Part shown: positions 1 to 11,069 of the stretch, one piece after another
Layout: every line of letters begins with the position of its first letter
Numbering within the stretch: the stretch's first letter is position 1
DNA from: Apostichopus japonicus
Lineage: Eukaryota > Echinodermata > Holothuroidea > Aspidochirotida > Stichopodidae
Length of the DNA: 64,000 nucleotides
Direction of reading: 5' to 3'
NCBI RefSeq assembly: GCF_037975245.1
Contig: NC_092565.1
Span: 11,092,499-11,156,498, forward strand
Notes under the pieces: model-generated
The model's input: the letters and a program-made list of their open reading frames with translations, nothing else
Database searches by the model: none
Told to the model about the DNA's origin: nothing
Made by a program: the position numbers and the translations under genes

Positions 1-1640
1 CCCTGCACCTGAAAATACCGGTGTTTTTTTCTCTCTTGCATGCTTTCAAAGTGCTCTTCACAAGGGTATTGTGTTGAAAATTTTCTCAGATTTACAGATG
101 GAATGTATGAAAGTTTTTTCGTTAAGGATGGTCATGTGATGTGCTAAAAGATAATCTAATGCATAAAGAGTCTGTAAATTCAGAAGAGAGGAATTCATAA
201 GTATTCTATGCCGGGAATCTTCGATTGATTCTAGCCAAAGTGCAAAAGGAATCTAGGCGTGTATGTATGCAGGTAAACGTATGTATATGTGATGTTCCAA
301 CTTGTAAATGGGATGACTCACCAAGCATATCTTGCATTAATTTCGTGAAAATTAGGATGTAAATTTACAGCACTGAATTCTTTGGCTGCTCCAGTTATTG
401 AGCGGAGTCAAAAGTCAATTGAGGTCATCAGCGGCATCTGTAGCATCGGTAAAATGTCATAGTTAGGTGGTAGGTCTCCCTCACTGAGCATTACACTTTG
501 AGCAGTTCTGTTAAGAGGTCAAATGTTAATTGGAGTCATCAGCTGCCAAAAGCCTGAAATCCTTGTCGACATAGCTTCAAAATCAAAGCTGCGATTATCC
601 TCATGCTCAGAAATGTACAAGAACTGAATGTTCTAGGAAGAGGTCAAAGGTTACTTAAGGTCAAATTCTGACCACCTTGATAACTCCAAAAGTTAAGGTT
701 GGATGAATCGCACACCTGGTATGATGGTGCCCCCACTGCGAGTTCTCCATTGCAATCATTTCCTTTTGGTGAACATAATTTGGTCAACTTCAGTTTTAGT
801 TTGTGAAGTGGCCCAATTTACAGATAGGTCTGAAGTAACCTAAAACAATGCATAAACAATCAATCAGGTAAATGATATCTGCTTCAGAAGTGATAATCAT
901 GTGTTGGATGGTCTGAAAACACACCTCAAGTGATCCCTGGCAGTTGTCACTAGTTGAGTCTCAAGGTGGTAAACAGGTTGTCTGAAAAGTTGCCTTCTTC
1001 TGTGTAGTCCATATATACTAGATGGCTTTGGTTTTAAAAATATGTTAGTTTATTGAAGGGGTAGGTTGGTGGCAGAGCTGATTTGCTAGCTCAAAAAAAG
1101 GTAAAAGGTCATGTCCATTTGCTCATACATATTCAACATCTATGGGTCTATATTTCACATAAAAGGAAGACTGTTCTTTCTGGATTTTAAACCTTTTTTG
1201 GCCATAAAACTTATGTACTGTAAAAACGTTATCAGTGACTGAATAGGTTGATGTCCAAAGAGTGCGTTAGTACACTTGTTGTGGTCTAGGGAGTTTGGAA
1301 TGTCTGAACATTTCTGGTTATCACTTAATTTCTTGAACAAATGTTAACTCACTAGACTCTACATCAGTCAGATAGTCAAGTGGGATTTTATGCAAATTAT
1401 ATTGCAAGGAATCACTATTCTTTGCCCCCTGTCTAGAGAATGCTAAAACTCCATTCTTTGGGTGGTTTGATGTATATGCAATATTTGGTTGGCACTAAGT
1501 GGACATATTTTGTTTATTTGTAAGTTTTGGTTAAGTTTTTTTTACTTGTATTAAAGCATTTAAAGCTATTAAAGTATTAAAAGAAAATGTGAAAAATCGG
1601 TGGTAAGTTTTTTTTTTTTTACTTGTGCTTTCACTGGAAG
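1..1640. other. No gene recognised; ordinary intergenic or intronic sequence
   Basis: I see no coding exon with a recognisable protein. The only structure is a set of degenerate AGGTCA-rich repeats near 400-680, listed separately. Open frames here are short and have no family resemblance. Confidence 0.5.
400..680. repeat. Degenerate tandem repeat rich in AGGTCA half-sites
   Basis: Three diverged copies share the pattern gaggtcaaa...aattgaggtcatcag, near 403-450, 512-550 and 637-675, spaced by roughly 110-130 bp. AGGTCA is the nuclear-receptor half-site, but its recurrence here is more simply explained by decay of a tandem repeat. Confidence 0.45.
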
Positions 1641-1655
1641 AATAAAAAGAGAACA

Positions 1656-1729
1656 TGAGTTGAAATTGAACCAGGAACCTTGTAATGCCTAATTTTTTTT
1701 ATCTACCACTAGACCATATGGTGAGATGC
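1656..1729 (-). repeat. tRNA-like sequence (SINE head or tRNA pseudogene)
   Basis: On the minus strand there is an A-box-like TGGTCTAGTGGTAG and, about 35 nt later, a B-box-like GGTTCAATTTC. The start resembles the Glu/Asp tRNA 5' half. A run of eight A interrupts the anticodon region and the arms do not fold cleanly, so this is a derived copy and not a working tRNA gene. Confidence 0.5.
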
Positions 1730-1808
1730 TTCAGCAAGATGCATTCCAAATATATAAAGATCCAGTTGTTGGGACTTAGGTGTTTTATAAAATATTTTCT
1801 CCTCCACT

Positions 1809-1990
1809 GAACCTTGTCAGGGAGAGAGGTAGTAGCCAACTCGCTTCACCCGCTTGGGAACCTTGTCAGGGAGAGGGGTGGCAGCCAACTCGGGTACTGC
1901 TTGGGAACCTTGTCAGATAGAGGGAGGCTGTGCAGCTCCAAGGCTGCTTGGGAACCTTGTCAGGGGGAGGGGTGCCGGCAAACTCCTTTT
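1809..1990. repeat. Short tandem repeat, unit 46-49 bp, four copies
   Basis: The motif gaaccttgtcaggga recurs with starts near 1809, 1858, 1906 and 1952. Each is followed by a G-rich stretch and gccaactc or a variant. Units differ in length and sequence, so the array is old. It lies directly before the tRNA-like repeats. Confidence 0.8.
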
Positions 1991-2013
1991 ACAGAATTCA
2001 CTCACTCGCCCAT

Positions 2014-2079
2014 CCAGGGCTTGAACCGAGCTGCTCAGTACCATTGCAGACGACACTACCCATTACACCATTTTGGTTC
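2014..2079 (-). repeat. tRNA-like sequence, second type
   Basis: The minus strand shows an A-box-like TGGTGTAATGGGTAG and a B-box-like GGTTCAAGCC with tRNA-like spacing. It differs from the unit of the adjacent 152-bp array. It is most likely a tRNA-derived SINE head or pseudogene. Confidence 0.45.
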
Positions 2080-2109
2080 CCAATGAAATAACCTTTGTTT
2101 CTTACCTTT

Positions 2110-3100
2110 ATACTTCCACCTGCTCCAAAGAACAGAAAAGTAAAAGGCTCTGGTTGGGTCTTGAACTCATGACAGTGTGTTTGTCTGTCTCTCTCAGTCC
2201 AGAGCACTAACCACTGCACCACAGCAACTGTTGAGAAATAATGCTCGTTTCTAATATTTCAACTTCAGAATGGAAGTAGGAAATTGCAAAAGATCAAAAT
2301 GTTGTTTGGGGATCGAACTCATGACAGTGCGTTTGTCTGTCTCTCTCAGTCCAGAGCACTAACCACTGCACCACAGCAACTGTTGAGAAATACTGCTCGT
2401 TTCTAATATTTCAACTTCAGAATGGAAGTAGGAAATTGCAAAAGATCAAAATGTTGTCTGGGGATCGAACTCATGACTGTACGTTTGTCTGTCTCTCTCA
2501 GTCCAGAGCACTAACCACTGCACCACAGCAACTGTTGAGAAATAATGCTCGTTTCTAATATTTCAACCTCAGAATGGATGGAGGAAATTGCAAAAGATCA
2601 AAATGTTGTCTGGGGATCGAACTCATGACTGTGTGTTTGTCTGTCTCTCTCAGTCCAGAGCACTAACCACTGCACCACAGCAACTGTTGAGAAATACTGC
2701 TTGTTTCTAATATTTCAACTTCAGAATGGAAGTAGGAAATTGCAAAAGATCAAAATGTTGTTTGGGGATCGAACTCATGACAGTGCGTTTGTCTGTCTCT
2801 CTCAGTCCAGAGCACTAACCACTGCACCACAGCAACTGTTGAGAAATAATGCTCGTTTCTAATATTTCAACCTCAGAATGGATGGAGGAAATTGCAAAAG
2901 ATCAAAATGTTGTCTGGGGATCGAACTCATGACTGTGCGTTTGTCTGTCTCTCTCAGTCCAGAGCACTAACCACTGCACCACAGCAACTGTTGAGAAATA
3001 ATGCTCGTTTCTAATATTTCAACTTCAGAATGGAAGTAGGAAATTGCAAAATATCAAAATGTTGTCTGGGGATCGAACTCATGACAATGTGTTTGTCTGT
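2110..3100 (-). repeat. 152-bp tandem array with tRNA-derived unit (about 6.5 copies)
   Basis: The motif gatcgaactcatgac occurs at 2311, 2463, 2615, 2767, 2919 and 3071, exactly 152 bp apart, with a diverged first copy at about 2159. Read on the minus strand, each unit has an A-box-like TGGTGCAGTGGTTAG and a B-box-like GAGTTCGATCC, the internal RNA polymerase III promoter layout of a tRNA. The flanking segment alternates between two variants (aatggaagtagg and aatggatggagg) in the later copies, suggesting growth by dimers. The last copy is cut at about 3100 by the next repeat family. No full tRNA cloverleaf is visible. Confidence 0.85.
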
Positions 3101-5470
3101 TGGTGTATAACAAAGACAAGGGTGTCTTCTACTCCACGTCTAATTTTAATGTCGATGGGTGTTTCAGAGAGGACAAGAGAGGGACTGAAAAGAGGGGGTT
3201 TTCCAAATTGTGCACTTATAAAGAACACGTATTTCTATCTTGAACTTTGGGACCACGTATCTCCCGAACGGAAGCAGATATGGACCTGGGAGTTGCAGAT
3301 TTGGGCTCCTGAGCATCGATTAACTCCTGTTACGTAATTTGGGCGAAATCGAGTTTGGGTCAATTTTGGCAAAAATTGCAAGGGATAGGTACCCTTACGG
3401 GTTTTTTTAAATCAGGTTTTTTGCCTCCCACGACCTCACACAACACCCAATTCGGAAATAAATTTCAGATTCGTAATCAGCGTGTCGCGAACTACCAGAA
3501 AAGATACACATTTATCGCCTTTGCGACTACAAGTTTTTTCATCTCAAAAAAAGTAAGACCGAAAAACTTTTACGACGAACAAAGGATTAAAATCTTTTGT
3601 TGTCCCTAAAAGTTTTTCGCTTTTCTATTGTCCCTATGAAGTTGCAAACTGAGCGGTAAAAGTGTCATAAGAGGGCGCAAAGGCGATAAATGTGTATCTT
3701 TTCTGGTAGTTCGTGACACGCTGATTACGAATCTGAAGTTTATTTTCGAATTGGGTACCAAAAAGAGGTACTTTTTTAACTTTTCAAGACAAAACACCTA
3801 TTTTTGGTGCAAATAGAAATAATATGTACAAAAACCCTTTCCCGGTCATATAATTACACGAAATTGGTGTATAACAAAGACAAGGGTGTCTTCTACTCCA
3901 CGTCTAATTTTAATGTCGATGGGTGTTTCAGAGAGGACAAGAGAGGGGGCTGAAAAGAGGGGGTTTTCCAAATGGTGCACTTATAAAAGAACAGGTATTT
4001 CTATCTTGTACTTTGGGACCACGTATCTCCCGAACGGAAGCAGATATGGACCTGGGAGTTGCAGATTTGGGCTCCTGAGCATCGATTACTCCCTATTACG
4101 TCTTTTGGGCTAAATCGATTTGGGGTCAATTTTTGGCAATTTTTATTTGCGCCCAAAATAGGTTTTTTGTCTGAAAAGTTAAAAAAGTACTTCTTTTTGG
4201 TACCCAATTCCAAAATAAACTTCAGATTCGTAATCAGCGTGTCGCGAACTACCAGAAAAGATACACATTTATCGCATTTGCGACTACAAGTTTTTGCACC
4301 TCAAACTTGAAAAAGTAAGACCGAAAAACTTTTACGACGAACAAAGGATTAAAATCTTTTGTTGCCCCTAAAAGTTTTTCCGTTTTCTATTGTTCCTCTG
4401 AAAAGTTGCAAACTGAGCGAAATAAAAGGGCGCTCGACGCATCTTGCCAGTGATACGTGATTTCAAAGCAGTCAAATCAAACCTTTGTTTGTCATCTTGA
4501 GTTTTATCTTGACATTTATGAATAAATGGGTCAAATTTTGGCATAAATTTTGGAAAAAACTGCTTACGGTTTTTAAAGGTGAAAAAACTTTTTGTCGCAA
4601 AGACGATAAATGTGTATCTTTTCTGGTAGTTCGCTACACGCTGATTACGAATCTGAAGTTTATTTTGGAATTAGGTGCTGTGTGGGGGTGTGCAGGGGGG
4701 GAGGGCAAAAAAGAAACCTGATTTATGATTTATGAAAAAATAGAAATCATATAGACAAAAAGCCTTTCCCGGTCAGATAATTACACGAAATTGGTGAATA
4801 ACAAAGACAAGGGTGTCTTCTACTCCACGTCTAATTTTAATGTCGATGGGTGTTTCAGGGGGGACAAGAGAGTGGGCTGAAATGAGGGGGTTTTCCAAAT
4901 TGTGCACTTATAAAGAACACGTATTTCTATCGGGTCTTTGGGACCACGTATCTCCCGAACGGAAGCAGATAAGGACCTGGGAGTTGCAGATTTGGGCTCC
5001 TGAGCAACGATTACTCCCTGTTACGTCATTCTGGCGAAATCGATTTTGGGTCAGTTTTGGAAAAGCTGCAAATCATGTTTTTTTTGCCCCCACGCCCCCA
5101 CACAACACCCAATTCCAAAATAAACTTCAGATTCGTAATCAGCGTGTCGCGAACTACCAGAAAAGATACACATTTATCGCCTTTGCGACAACAAGTTTTT
5201 TCACCTCAAAAAAAAGTACGACCGAAAAACTTTTACGACGAACAAAGGATTAAAACCTTTGTTGTCCCTAAAAGTTTTTCGGTTTTCTATTGTTCCTCTG
5301 AAGTTGCAAACTGAGCGAAAGAAGTGTCATAAGAGTGCGCTCGACGCATCTTGCCAGTGATACGTGATTTCAAAGCAGTCAAATCAAACATTTGTTTGTC
5401 ATCTTGAGTTTTATCTTGACATAAAATGGGTCAGTTTTGGCAAAAACTGCAAGGGGTACGTACCACGTGA
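3101..5470. repeat. Three-copy array of large units with inverted arms
   Basis: Units begin with tggtgtataacaaagacaag or a close variant at 3101, 3865 and 4792. Each has a forward arm (3463-3530, 4221-4290, 5125-5195) containing cgtgtcgcgaactaccag and acacatttatcgcctttg. The first two units also hold the reverse complement of this arm (3673-3745 and 4597-4672), so single strands could fold into long hairpins. The third unit lacks a clear reverse arm. A segment with gccagtgatacgtgatttc recurs at about 4447 and 5353. I recognise no transposase; this may be a non-autonomous foldback element or a satellite. Confidence 0.8.
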
Positions 5471-7021
5471 TTTCAAAGTAGTCAAATCAAACCTTTGTTT
5501 GTCATCTTGATTTTGTTGGTTTATAAGGTTCTAATTCTTGACAAAATTGTACTACTGAAAACTGGGGAGGAAAGGGTGAGGGGTGGCTTGTGTTGTATTA
5601 TGATTAAAAAACACATTACAGAATGTTTCAATAGGCTCAAAAGGTGTAGTAGACCTATTGTTTTAGTTACAAGGCCGTTCATAGGGGCAAAACGTTTATT
5701 GAGAAATATCATCTAGCTTTCATTTTGACTGCATTATCCTGTCTTGTCAAATTAGTCTGTCAGATTATTCATAACATCCTGATATATATACGATATTTGG
5801 GGATGTTAAGCGAGGTCATCTTCCAGTTCCATTTGTAAGGACCAGACAAGTTATCAAAACGCTCGTTTATCTTCTACACACTAGAAATGAGAGAGAGAGA
5901 CAGAAAAGAAATAAATACGGAAAGAAAAGGAATTTCAGGACTGCCTGCTAATTTTTCCACTTTTATTGGGACACGATATTGCAATATTTATTAAAGAAAA
6001 GTGCAAAAGAACCACACGTGTGAATCGCGTACAAAAAAGGCAGTTGCCATGGAGACAATGAGTACAAAATAGAAATCAGTGGTTACTGCAATTATTGAAC
6101 GTGCATAGAAAATTGTACACAGCTTCGTGTACTGTGATAGAAACGCTTCACCCCTCCTGCAAAAAACGCGACGAGACGTCGCGATGTCGGAGCGTCCCCT
6201 CCCATGTTGTACCTCGGTAGAGGTTACTTACGACAACGATGACATGGCGTGGGTGTTATCTGTGGTACAGGTCTATGCGTATTAACTTAAGCACCTAAAG
6301 AAGCCATTCCAATCCCACAAGCAATAATCAAGTCACAATATGAACAACAGAAGACATGTACATTCTTTATTTACAGAAAAGAAAAGGAAACATATGCAAA
6401 TGACTAAAATAAAAATAATCAAAACAAATCATTCCCCCATGCATGATTTTATTATGGTTGGTTTTTACTGGAACAAAATGTGTCAAGATTCTTTACCCCC
6501 CCCCCTCCCCCACCATTTTTGATTGAATATTAATTTCGAGTTTAGAAAGGCTAGGGTAACAGTACCTTTTGTCCGAAAACTATAAATATTGGGAAAGAGA
6601 AGACCCTGTCACTCCCCTGCCTGGGATTAAGAGTCGATCCAAAGTCTACTCTTCCAACCAACCAACCATTTCACAAAACAGAACCTCTTTGCTGAAAAGA
6701 AAAAAGAAACACTTCAGATCGACCTGGGTGATCTTGCTGTACAAATACAAAGTCACGATTTCTTTACAGCGTTTCTGACCGTCATCGATCACTCTTTGAT
6801 AACCATTTTATGTTACTTTATATTAATATTCAAAGTTGGTTACATAACACTAATTAACTACCATACAGGATGAACATTAAACTTTTTATCTCAATTTAAT
6901 AAAAATTATACAACTTATAATGCGCACACACCACTCAAAGAATGTTCATGGTGCAATTGACAATTAGAAATGATAAAAATAATACAAAAAAATGACAAAA
7001 GAAAAACTTAATGGTTCAAGA
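5471..7021. other. No gene recognised
   Basis: There are short frames without family resemblance, a C-run near 6490-6510, and a GA-rich patch near 5885-5905. A minus-strand GTAAGT preceded by a short open stretch with ATG lies near 6225-6265, but it is too short to support a first exon. Confidence 0.4.
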
Positions 7022-7432
7022 TTATATAAAAGCTTTTGCCATTAAGTGGGATTTGATGCTCTTCTTAAAGTTAGAGAGAGTAGCTGCTTGTCTGATTTTT
7101 AAGGGAAGTTGGTTCCATAAGTGAGGGGCAGAAACAATAAATGACCTACCCCCCCCCCAAGAATGTTTGGACTTAATTTCAGATTATAAAAATTGAAAGC
7201 TGGATCTTAGATTACGAGAGGGGACATTAATATGTAATAAGTCAGAAATATACATTGGACCATGTCCTTTAAGTGATTTACAAACAATAAGGAGAATTTT
7301 ATACATAATACGATATTTAACAGGTACAGTAGCCAGTGCAGGTTTTAAGACAGGGTGGATATGACAATGCTTATGAGAATGAGTTACAATATGCGCAGCC
7401 GAGTTCTGGATTAATTGGAGTCTATGAATCTG
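7022..7432 (-). mobile_element. 3' end of a CR1/L2/Jockey-type non-LTR retrotransposon (ORF2 C-terminus, broken)
   Basis: The minus strand encodes the typical C-terminal end of the reverse transcriptase protein of CR1/L2-like LINEs. Near 7430-7320 there is LQLIQNSAAHIVTHS followed by VPVKYRI and the ILL..CKSL..HGP.YISDLL block. After a frame break at the C-run (7149-7159) comes GRSFIVSAPHLWNQLPLKI and a stop at 7022-7024. The order and spacing match the family, whose last 130 residues normally read this way. The catalytic reverse transcriptase part is absent, as expected for a 5'-truncated insertion. It is a dead copy. Confidence 0.85.
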
Positions 7433-10400
7433 TTCTTTTTTATGAACTTTGTATCATTTTACAGCCTTGCAGTTATAACGGCCTTGCCTCACCTTCCCAA
7501 ATTCGTTTTGTTTCCATTCTTTTTCTTATATTTCTGTGCAAGAATCTATTTTTCCAAAAATTTTAGTTCAGCAAACTATATGCATGACCTATACAATATG
7601 TGGGATATCAGTTCCCATGGTGACTGCAAAACTCTCCACTTAAACACGAACACTTACATGACGACAACATGGAAAATCAGGCACAGGAATCATGCTAATT
7701 TTGATATATGACATGAATATTCATTGTGCTTGTTGCTTCAGTATATCTGTAATGATCTCAGTTGATCCAAACTTGTCTATAAATATTGCCTCTTTCTATT
7801 TGTAATATTTCCCTTCAACCTCTGCTATTGTTACAAATCTCTTAATAAGGCACCACCCCGACATACCCACAATGGCTGCAGAATGAGTCATTGCAACCAC
7901 ATCACCATGGAAACCTCACAAAAGGCAAATTACCATTAAGAAAGTTGTTGAATGAAATGGGATGTTTTCTACTTGGATGCTCTCTTCCTGTTGATTTCAA
8001 TACTTTGATATGTCAATACAAATTCATGAATATTCATTAGCACTGCACTAAACTAACATCAGCTTATAAATATTCATAGCCATAACACCAATATCCATAT
8101 ATCCCATGAGCACCTGTTCCTGGAGTGGCCTCTGCTCATTGTTTAGTTGTACATGTTTACTATGTGGACACAATGCAAAGTTTTTGGCTCTTGGTACGAC
8201 TGTTCCATTTATCCACGGTACAATGGTACAGCCCAGTCACTGAACTCGCCCAGAGGTACACGGAATGCACTTACTCGTGGTCTGAAGACAGCTATTCCCT
8301 TATTATTAAATCACAGCATGCATAACTACAGGTTTGTTCACACCCCCCATGCTGGCTTTTTAAACTTGTGAAATGCATTTGAAGTTTACAGGCAAATATT
8401 ATTCTGCATCATCATCATAGCTATACCTTTCATAAATCAAGAGCAAGACTAGATACAAATAGCGAGTCAACAGCGGGCTAACAGACTTCATATTTCACCA
8501 ACCGGTCGCCGTATTTCACTGCTTTTTCTGTGCTCAAACTTTAAAAAAAAACAGAACACAGTTTAATATTTCTATATATATGACATAGATGAAACAGCAT
8601 TGAAAAACTATCGAAGTAACGTCAATAATAAGGACTACAACTCGTAATGAAATACTTTATAACATGAATACATGCATCCAAGACGTAACCTAATAACACA
8701 AGGAATGAAGAATAAATTCTTACGTTTTACATGTCTAGCCATTTAATTATTATGAATTAAGAAAAAACACAGTAAAGAAGTTGTTTTTAAGCTTGGCTTT
8801 GTTGTACAAATGAAGATTACATCTCATATCCAAAGGAAAATAATAAAAAATTTCAACATGCAGTCATATTTGAAAAACAAAATACCCTTTGAAATGTTTG
8901 TTTCCTTCTTTCTTTTATTACAAAATACCAGGTTTCACAAAGCCCATTCATTCTTCATCCATTCAACAATTGTTTTATTCATGCTACGCTACACCACACT
9001 ACATTACTAAACAAACCACATTCCATACAGATCGGCCTCTGTTGACCAGATGCTGTTACTGAAATATTCCCCATTTTCTTTCTTTTGTTAAACCTTCAAA
9101 ATAAAAAAAAAAGACCTACAGTATATGATACTTATGGTATTGACCTGGCCTCGAAACAGAAACAAAAGACAAACTTTCTCTTCACAACATGTATGATATT
9201 AACAACAATGCAACAATGTAAACCTCAACGTAAATCTACAGTATTATTAAGAATTTGTCACTTTACTTCACTCCTATCTCACCTATATATATTTTAGAGA
9301 TGCTCTCAAATCAACCTAGCCCACATACAACTATACTACCAGGCTAATTTGCAATCCACTCATTGGTATTTCCGAAGTCTGTCAAGTTTCTGAAGACAGC
9401 AAGGACCCGAATTCAAGATCACATCACCTTTATCAAGCACTGATAAGTAGCCTGTTGAGTTTTGCATGTTTTTGGACATGAAAAATGTTATTATATGATC
9501 CTCCTTTCCTTACTATGTTTTCTAAGGGCCAGCAGTTAGAACATAGTCATATGTGCAGATGTAGCATATAGTGTACTTTGTTTGTTTTGTGTCTTCACAG
9601 GTTCTCTTCACTATATAAGCAGTCTGCTCTAATATTAGTTCTATTGATCTTTTCCAGGTGTTTATAACCTGGAGAGTTTGATAAGTATACTATTCTTGAG
9701 GAAATTAGCTTATAAATAAACCAATATTTGAGCAATGTCATCACATTTAACTGTTACATCATTTGCTTAAACAGTGACTATGGAGAGCAGTTATAATCAA
9801 AACGTCTTTTATATTTCATCAATCAAACGTAACTAGAAAGGAACTCCGATAGAGCTGAGTACAGGTACGCAGACTCCAAACTGATCAGTGTACTCAAAAA
9901 CTGATTCTTGGTACTCAGATCCTAACAATCAGTGCTACAGCTAAGGTATTTGGTACTTGGATTCTCCAATACCGAAAGTACCTGATTCTTGGATAAAAGT
10001 ACTTGACTACAACACTGTCATATGTTATTTATTTTGCGTATGCTAGGGCTTAGGGTGGAGAACAAGAGTTCAGAATATTGGGTTCTTTGTGTATGATCTA
10101 TCTAATGTTTGCTCACAATTTCTACAGTGGAAGTAAAGGAAATATGTCTATACTTGAAATATAGGGCAAATAGTAAATTGCATTTATGTCTAAGGTTCCG
10201 AATAACCTTTAACTCTGGTAACTCCATTCGAGAATATTATATATTACCTTGACACCTCTTTGTCTGGTCTCATATTTTCTCAAACAGAATTTAGGCAAAT
10301 GTTCCGATGCTGGCATAACTATATTAAATATTTAATCACAACTCACCTTTTATCCTTCTTTAATACCACCAAAAATAAAATTTCTCAAGACTCGATGGTC

Positions 10401-11069
10401 AGTGTATTTTACAGTGATGTCTTCAACAGATATGATACCTCGATCTGGCCAAAGAGTGGTGCCTCAGCGCCTGTACAGATGGTAAATAGGATTACTTTAA
10501 CATGAAAAATGCCATCAATCAGAAATGTGACAGTAAATATTAAGAACATTTGACAATGAAACTATGAACTTATGACTGATGGCACGGTGAACAATGCTGT
10601 TTTCTTTTACTTTTTATCGCGTTTCAGATTTTTTGTAGAATGTATAGGTTATCATCATGAGAGTTAACCTAGCCTGGTAGGCCTACCGTTGAGTGAAACT
10701 ACCTCTTTAAATTGTGATGTAACAACAACAGTAATACAAAGTAAAGATGTTTAGTCATCACAACTTTACCAGCAAATTTGTTCAATAATTAGTGGTTATA
10801 TGGTTACAAGCTTTTCAGTTACTATGAAAGTCAGAACAGCTGTTACAATGAATTCACCACTGATCATAACTAAGCAACGACACAGTTCATGCATACTTCG
10901 GCGAAATCTGCTTGTCATAGTGGCCAGGTATATTGTAGTACTTATGTAAATAGAGACAGGTAAGCCAAGGAATGAAGTTAATCAGATTGGTCTATTGCAT
11001 CACACTAGTAAAACAATCATCAAGTAATAGTCAATAAACCGTTACATTAGATAAAAGTTATTTGCAAAA
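7433..11069. other. No gene recognised; AT-rich sequence
   Basis: About 3.6 kb without a recognisable exon or element. Near 9860-10010 there are loosely repeated blocks around gtactcag and ctgattcttgg. The stretch could be intron or untranslated sequence of a gene outside the readable set. Confidence 0.4.

Noticed and set aside
2110-3100. True tRNA genes
   Set aside because: A and B boxes are present, but acceptor and anticodon arms do not pair, so these are tRNA-derived repeats.
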